Assembly (NCBI GenBank): GCA_937875395.1
Contig: CALNCU010000171.1
Span: 1 to 8,123, forward strand
Source: an uncultured Armatimonadota bacterium
GTDB taxonomy: Bacteria > Armatimonadota > UBA5829 > DTJY01
Length of the DNA: 8,123 bases
Reading direction: 5' to 3'
The translations under genes and the position numbers were made by a program. Under the pieces are notes generated by a model. It ran no database searches. It saw nothing but the letters and a program-made list of their open reading frames with translations, and was not told the origin of the DNA. Shown here in pieces: positions 4,184 through 8,123 of this stretch. Position 1 is the stretch's first letter, and the number at the start of each line of letters is the position of its first letter.

Positions 4184-5116
4184 ATGGCTGATGTAACGTG
4201 TCTGGGTATACTTGTAGCCGACCTGGTGGGGCGTCCGGTTGATACCTATCCCGAGCGCGGAAAGCTTGTTCTTGTAGAAGAACTTGGGCTGCACAGCGGC
4301 GGATGTGCTGCAAACACGGGTGTAGACCTGGCAAAGATTGGCGTAAGCACAGGTATTATAGGCAAGGTTGGAAGTGACGGCCTTGGGGATTTCATGGTGG
4401 AGGCGCTTAAAAAGCACGGGCTGGATATAACCGGCGTTGTGCGCGACCGTAAGATTGGAACATCCGGCACCATGGTGGTAGTCCATTCCGACGGCGAGCG
4501 AAGCTTTATACACTACCTTGGCGCAAACGCGGCACTGACAGAAGAAGATGTTAACTGGGATGTGGTTAAAAACACCAAAATTCTGCACGTTGCAGGGACT
4601 TTCCTTATGCCTGCAATAGATGGAGAGCCCACGGCCCGCGTATTGAAAAAAGCTCAATCCATGGGCATAACCACAACCCTTGATACCGCCTGGGATTCAA
4701 AAGGGCGCTGGATGAGCGTGCTTAAACCCTGCCTGGCGCATATAGACTACGCCCTCCCAAGCATTGATGAAGCCCGGCTGATAACAGGCAGGCATAACCC
4801 GGCCGATGTTGCATCGGTCTTTATGGATCACGGCGTAAAAGTGGTGGGCCTTAAAATGGGTGAAGAAGGATGCTACATCCGCACAAAGGATAAAGAAATA
4901 AAAATCCCCCGCTTTGAAGTTAAAGCCATAGATGCAACCGGCGCCGGAGACTCCTTTGTGGCAGGGTTCCTTGCAGGCATACACTACGGCTGGGATTTGG
5001 AGAAAACCGGACGCTTTGCAAACGCCGTGGGCGCCTGCTGCGTAATGGAGCTGGGCGCAACCACCGGCATAAGAAGCCTTGAAGAGACCCTTGCGTTCAT
5101 AGAAAGCCATTCATAA
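4184..5116 (+). CDS. PfkB-family carbohydrate kinase (ribokinase-like)
   Basis: Cytoplasmic ATP-dependent kinase of the ribokinase/PfkB superfamily, phosphorylating a sugar or nucleoside; 310 aa, a normal size. Seen directly: an N-terminal strand with Asp13, a usual substrate ligand; PfkB signature 1 around GGCAANTG (Gly39-Gly40, Asn44), running through GIIGKVGSDGLGDFM; and signature 2 DATGAGDSFVAGF at 250-262, with the anion-hole GAGD and Asp256 as catalytic base. All core residues are present. The substrate is not determined by these motifs; ribokinase, fructokinase, 2-keto-3-deoxygluconate kinase or adenosine kinase activity are all possible, and no sugar-pathway neighbours help. The ribosome-binding site is weak (GCGAGA, about 9 nt upstream). 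It has its own promoter after a terminator and is followed by a repeat array rather than a coupled gene, so it is probably monocistronic. Confidence 0.93.
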   Translation: MADVTCLGILVADLVGRPVDTYPERGKLVLVEELGLHSGGCAANTGVDLAKIGVSTGIIGKVGSDGLGDFMVEALKKHGLDITGVVRDRKIGTSGTMVVVHSDGERSFIHYLGANAALTEEDVNWDVVKNTKILHVAGTFLMPAIDGEPTARVLKKAQSMGITTTLDTAWDSKGRWMSVLKPCLAHIDYALPSIDEARLITGRHNPADVASVFMDHGVKVVGLKMGEEGCYIRTKDKEIKIPRFEVKAIDATGAGDSFVAGFLAGIHYGWDLEKTGRFANAVGACCVMELGATTGIRSLEETLAFIESHS

Positions 5117-5132
5117 GTTAAAAATTTAGATA

Positions 5133-5168
5133 CTTCGGTCGCAGAGCCGTAAGGCGCCGCTGCCGAAG
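5133..5168. repeat. Palindromic intergenic repeat, copy 1
   Basis: Imperfect 36-nt palindrome. The left arm begins CTTCGGTCGCAGAG, the right arm ends GCCGCTGCCGAAG, and the tip is CC-GTAA-GG. The base stem is 6 Watson-Crick pairs plus a G-T wobble, then a C/T mismatch and further paired segments. It starts 16 nt after the kinase stop codon. There is no T-tract, so it is not a simple terminator. Confidence 0.8.
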
Positions 5169-5204
5169 CACGGTTGTGAAGGGATATCAACCCCCGGGAC
5201 AATA

Positions 5205-5237
5205 CTTCGGTCGCAGAGCGAAGCTCCGCTACCGAAG
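5205..5237. repeat. Palindromic intergenic repeat, copy 2
   Basis: A 33-nt copy of the same element with a shorter tip (C-GAA-G). The base stem is fully Watson-Crick here (CTTCGGT with ACCGAAG). It is preceded by the shared linker ATCAACCCCCGGGA (5186-5199), which also precedes copy 4. The start-to-start distance from copy 1 is 72 nt. Confidence 0.8.
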
Positions 5238-5266
5238 CCCAGGACGGTAAAATCCCCGGGGAGATA

Positions 5267-5303
5267 CTTCGGTCGCAGAGTGCAAAGCACGCCGCTGCCG
5301 AAG
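5267..5303. repeat. Palindromic intergenic repeat, copy 3
   Basis: A 37-nt copy with the longest tip (TGC-AAA-GCA). Both sides of the tip differ from the other copies but remain complementary. It is preceded by the palindrome CCCCGGGG (5254-5261), a reduced version of the linker. It starts 62 nt after copy 2 and ends 71 nt before the alaS start. Confidence 0.8.
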
Positions 5304-5374
5304 CAAGGTTGATAATCAGATATTAATGCAAAAATTCTGCCGCCAATACCGGTTACTGGAGATGATGTTATCAG

Positions 5375-8026
5375 ATGCTAAGCAGTGAGATTAGAGAGAA
5401 GTTCCTTAAGTTTTTTGAAGAAAGGGGACACCTTGTTGCCCCCAGCGATTCCATTGTGCCAGACGATCCTACGCTCCTTTTTACAAGCGCAGGCATGGTA
5501 CAGTTCAAGCCGTACTTTGTAGGGGATAGAGTGCCGCCCAGAACCAGGATGGCCACCTCCCAGAAGTGTTTTAGAACCGGCGACCTGGATATAGTGGGCA
5601 CAACCCCCTTCCACCATACATTCTTTGAAATGCTGGGCAACTTCTCTTTTGGAGACTACTTCAAGCCCCAGGTCATCCCCTGGGCATGGGAGTTCCTCAC
5701 ACAAGTCTTAAAGCTTAACCCGGAGCGCCTGTGGGTTACCGTCTATGAAAAAGACGATGAGGCGTACGATATATGGCACAAAGAGATAGGCATACCGGCG
5801 GAGCGGCTGGTCAGGCTGGGGGAGAAGTCTAACTACTGGCCCTCCAACGCCCCAAGCCAGGGGCCTAACGGCCCATGCGGCCCCTGCTCAGAGATATTTG
5901 TAGATTTCGGCAAGGATGTAGGCTGCGGGCGCCCGGATTGCAACCCGGACTGCGACTGCGCCCGGTTTAGCGAGATATGGAACCTGGTTTTTACGCAGTA
6001 TAATCGTGAGGAGGATGGAACCCTCACCCCATTGCCGGCCAAGAACATAGACACCGGTATGGGGCTTGAGAGAATCACCGCCATCATGCAGGGCGTTCCC
6101 ACAAACTTTGATACAGACCTCTTCCAGCCCATAATACAGGCGGCCTGCAAAATTGCAAACGTAAAGTACAATGCAGACAACGCCACAGATATCGCCCTGC
6201 GAGTTATTGCAGACCATATAAGGGCTATAACCTTTGTCATTGCAGACGGCGTTATGCCATCAAACATAGGCAGGGGCTATGTATTAAGAAGAATCATCCG
6301 CCGTGCCTCACTTAAGGGCCGCGGCCTGGGTATAGGCGAAGCTTTTCTTGACAAGCTTGTTCCTGTGGTAGTGGATCTTATGAAGGATCAGTATCCTGAA
6401 CTTACCGGCAGGATACAGCATATCTGCCGCACAGTAAGGGCGGAGGAAGAGAAGTTCGGCCGTACGCTGGACGTAGGGCTTCAGAAGCTTGAAGAATCCA
6501 TCACACGGCTTCTCGCCGAAGGCGCAGGCGAGTTCCCGGGCATGGAGGCGTTCGTCCTCTATGACACATATGGGTTCCCCATAGAACTTACGGAGGAGAT
6601 AGCAGGCGAGAGGGGTCTTACCATAGACAAACAGGGCTTTAACGATGCAATGGATGAGCAGCGGCGCAAGGCCCGTGAAGGCAGCGATATATCAGATTCC
6701 ATCTTTGCCGGAAGCCTTGGCGCGCTGGCAGAGATAGAAAAAACCGAACCCGCAACAGATTTTACAGGGTATGCCAGCATATCTTCGCCCGGACGCATTA
6801 TAGGCATACTGAAAGATGGAGAACTTGTAAACCAAGCCGGAGCAGGCGAGAAGGTGGACATAGTTTTAGACAAAACCCCCTTCTACCCGGAAGGCGGCGG
6901 CCAGGTAGCCGACATAGGCGTTATTAAAACTCCCTCCGCAGAGTTTAATGTAGAGGGCACGCAGCGCGTAGGCGCACTCATAATCCACTCCGGCCAGGTG
7001 AAGCAGGGCCGGTTTAGCAGGGGAGATGCTGTAGAATCTCTGGTAGAGGCAGAACGCAGAATATCCACCATGAGAAACCATACCTCCACGCACCTTCTGC
7101 ATAAGGCGCTCAGGATGACTCTGGGGGATCACGTGGTGCAGGCCGGTTCCTTTGTTGAACCCAGCCGCCTCCGGTTCGACTTCACGCATATAGCCGCCGT
7201 CACACCGGAGGAACTGTTGCTTGTAGAGAAGATAGTAAACAATGCCATCCTGCAAGACCTCCCCGTTACGGCAGAGGAGACCACGCTTGAACAGGCCAGG
7301 GAAGACGGCGCCATGGCCCTCTTTGGAGAGAAATACAGCGGCGCCGTACGCATGATAAGAATAGGGGATTTCAGCCTGGAACTCTGCGGCGGTACCCATA
7401 TAGACCATACCTCCAGAATAGGGGTCTTTAAGATTCTTGCAGAGAGCAGCGTAGGCGCAGGCATAAGAAGGATAGAGGCCGTCACCGGTTATTCCGCCCT
7501 CTCTTACATAAACGATAGAGAGGCCCTGCTCAGGGAGACTGCAGAGGGCCTGGGTTCATCCCCCGCAGAGGCGCCTGCAGCGGCGGCCAGGCTTGCAGAG
7601 AGCCTTAAATCTGCAGAGCACCAGATAGAAGATTTAAAACGCAAATCCGCCGGAAACCTGGCGGAAGAGATGCTCGCCCAAGCCGTAAAGGCAGGGGATG
7701 TCAACTTTATTGCCGCAGAAGTTGAGGGCGGAGATGCAGAGATGATGAGCTCCCTTGCAGATAACCTTGCGGGTAGACTGGAATCATCTGTTATAGTGCT
7801 GGGGAGCCCGTCCGGCGGCAAGGCGGTCTTTGTGTGCAAGGTAAGCCGGGACCTGGTAAAGAAGGGCTTCCACGCCGGCAACATCATCCGCGAAGTTGCA
7901 AAGGTTGCGGGTGGCGGCGGCGGCGGCAGGCCGGATTTTGCGCAGGCAGGCGGACGAGATGCCTCAAAGCTTGGCGCGGCGCTTGATAAGGCAAAAGAGC
8001 TTATAGAAGCACAAGCAAAGGGCTAG
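5375..8026 (+). CDS. alaS: Alanyl-tRNA synthetase
   Basis: Charges tRNA-Ala with alanine in the cytoplasm; 883 aa, matching full-length bacterial AlaRS (876 in E. coli). The catalytic domain starts MLSSEIREKFLKFFEERGH, with SAGMVQFKPYF and HHTFFEMLGNFSFGDYF at 80-96. A Cys cluster (C168, C171, then C184, C189, C193, C195) lies before EIWNLVF; similar Cys-rich insertions occur in other bacterial AlaRS. The tRNA-recognition region extends to about 460. The editing domain carries the zinc-binding residues His569-x3-His573 and Cys671-x3-His675 (CGGTH), so proofreading of Ser/Gly-tRNA should be intact. The C-Ala domain (about 715-883) contains a six-Gly run followed by RPDFAQAGG, encoded by GGC repeats. 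ATG 5375 is the only start, because TGA at 5363 is in frame upstream; GGAGA lies 12 nt before it. The gene is flanked on both sides by the same palindromic repeat family. Confidence 0.98.
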   Translation: MLSSEIREKFLKFFEERGHLVAPSDSIVPDDPTLLFTSAGMVQFKPYFVGDRVPPRTRMATSQKCFRTGDLDIVGTTPFHHTFFEMLGNFSFGDYFKPQVIPWAWEFLTQVLKLNPERLWVTVYEKDDEAYDIWHKEIGIPAERLVRLGEKSNYWPSNAPSQGPNGPCGPCSEIFVDFGKDVGCGRPDCNPDCDCARFSEIWNLVFTQYNREEDGTLTPLPAKNIDTGMGLERITAIMQGVPTNFDTDLFQPIIQAACKIANVKYNADNATDIALRVIADHIRAITFVIADGVMPSNIGRGYVLRRIIRRASLKGRGLGIGEAFLDKLVPVVVDLMKDQYPELTGRIQHICRTVRAEEEKFGRTLDVGLQKLEESITRLLAEGAGEFPGMEAFVLYDTYGFPIELTEEIAGERGLTIDKQGFNDAMDEQRRKAREGSDISDSIFAGSLGALAEIEKTEPATDFTGYASISSPGRIIGILKDGELVNQAGAGEKVDIVLDKTPFYPEGGGQVADIGVIKTPSAEFNVEGTQRVGALIIHSGQVKQGRFSRGDAVESLVEAERRISTMRNHTSTHLLHKALRMTLGDHVVQAGSFVEPSRLRFDFTHIAAVTPEELLLVEKIVNNAILQDLPVTAEETTLEQAREDGAMALFGEKYSGAVRMIRIGDFSLELCGGTHIDHTSRIGVFKILAESSVGAGIRRIEAVTGYSALSYINDREALLRETAEGLGSSPAEAPAAAARLAESLKSAEHQIEDLKRKSAGNLAEEMLAQAVKAGDVNFIAAEVEGGDAEMMSSLADNLAGRLESSVIVLGSPSGGKAVFVCKVSRDLVKKGFHAGNIIREVAKVAGGGGGGRPDFAQAGGRDASKLGAALDKAKELIEAQAKG

Positions 8027-8060
8027 CGTGCTGCCGAATGGGGCATCAACCCCCCCGGGA
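8027..8060. repeat. Degraded repeat remnant plus shared linker after alaS
   Basis: Immediately after the alaS stop, GCTGCCGAA (8030-8038) matches the right arm of the palindromic repeat with no left arm. It is followed by the linker ATCAA-C7-GGGA (8045-8060), the same linker that stands before copy 2 but with two extra C residues. This looks like a truncated fifth copy ending at the alaS stop codon. Confidence 0.5.
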
Positions 8061-8065
8061 TGATA

Positions 8066-8100
8066 CTTCGGTCGCAGAGCCGAAGGCGCCGCTGCCGAAG
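8066..8100. repeat. Palindromic intergenic repeat, copy 4
   Basis: A 35-nt copy with tip CC-GAA-GG, otherwise identical to copy 1 in both arms. It lies 39 nt after the alaS stop, almost 3 kb from the array at 5133-5303. The presence of near-identical copies on both sides of alaS shows a dispersed family rather than a single tandem array. There is no T-run after it (CATAATACTTG), so a simple intrinsic terminator is unlikely. Confidence 0.8.
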
Positions 8101-8123
8101 CATAATACTTGAACAGCCTTTGG

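Larger units (their letters stand above)
5117..5374. repeat. Gene-free region holding the three-copy palindromic repeat array
   Basis: This 258-bp gap between the kinase and alaS is mostly made of hairpin copies 1-3 separated by C-rich/GGGA linkers. A further small pair, GGTTG (5172-5176) with CAACC (5188-5192), links copies 1 and 2. The alternating palindrome and linker resembles composite REP/BIME-type elements, but the sequence is not one I recognise. It is not a CRISPR array, because repeats are palindromic over their full length and inter-repeat linkers are related to each other. No convincing alaS promoter was found inside it. Confidence 0.7.

Noticed and set aside
4124..5110. Minus-strand frames (177 and 137 aa) opposite the sugar kinase
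   Set aside because: Antisense shadows; the PfkB signatures are on the plus strand.
5133..5303. CRISPR array
   Set aside because: Only three unequally spaced copies (72 and 62 nt); repeats are long palindromes of varying length, linkers resemble each other, and another copy lies 3 kb away.
5133..5303. Integron attC sites
   Set aside because: Imperfect folded palindromes with mismatches are reminiscent, but no GTTRRRY-type core sites, integrase or cassette structure is seen.
5876..5959. Cys-rich segment of AlaRS as an unusual added zinc finger
   Set aside because: Comparable Cys-rich insertions before EIWNLVF occur in AlaRS of various bacteria, so it is a normal variant.
5833..7887. Several minus-strand frames of 104-180 aa opposite alaS
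   Set aside because: All are shadows of the 883-residue AlaRS and show no family features.
7913..7927. GGC microsatellite in alaS as a phase-variation tract
   Set aside because: It encodes the conserved glycine run of the C-Ala domain and is a trinucleotide repeat, so unit changes would not shift the frame.

Overview
The window comes from a bacterial chromosome. It carries bacterial ribosome-binding sites, an ECF sigma factor with a zinc-finger anti-sigma factor, a periplasmic HtrA protease, bacterial alanyl-tRNA synthetase, and Flp (type IVb) pilins that belong to tad/flp fimbriae. Coding regions are moderately GC-rich and make heavy use of ATA (Ile) and AGG/AGA (Arg) codons, which argues against enteric bacteria. 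The intergenic stretch at about 300-750 is strikingly AT-rich. The signal peptide, anti-sigma factor and HtrA suggest a cell with an actively monitored envelope. The phylum cannot be fixed from sequence alone; a little-cultivated lineage is possible but unproven.

Layout. Bases 1-914 are read on the minus strand and hold two very short Flp-family prepilin genes: one cut by the left edge (1-113) and one complete (753-914). Between them lie 639 bp of AT-rich DNA containing a structured leader, an ECF-type promoter candidate and several direct and inverted repeats. Bases 915-1298 form a divergent control region with promoters in both directions. Bases 1299-4027 on the plus strand hold an ECF sigma factor, its membrane-anchored anti-sigma factor and an HtrA/DegP serine protease, which together form a classic envelope-stress module. 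It ends at a strong hairpin (4054-4093). A new promoter (4102-4130) then starts a PfkB-family sugar kinase (4184-5116). Bases 5117-5374 contain three copies of a palindromic repeat. alaS fills 5375-8026 and is followed directly by a fourth copy and a degraded fifth.

How the parts may work together. The anti-sigma factor should hold the sigma factor at the membrane until envelope stress triggers its proteolysis, and HtrA handles misfolded periplasmic proteins. The motif GGAAC-N17-CGT(A/C) lies upstream of both the sigma gene and the truncated pilin gene, and a variant with a 15-nt spacer faces the complete pilin gene. This suggests, as an inference, that the sigma factor controls itself and the neighbouring Flp pilins. 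The truncated pilin also appears to have a leader of about 175 nt with mutually exclusive base pairings, one of them next to its Shine-Dalgarno sequence. The sugar kinase and alaS look like separate housekeeping or metabolic units. The most unusual item is the repeat family around alaS, whose hairpin tips vary in a compensatory way.
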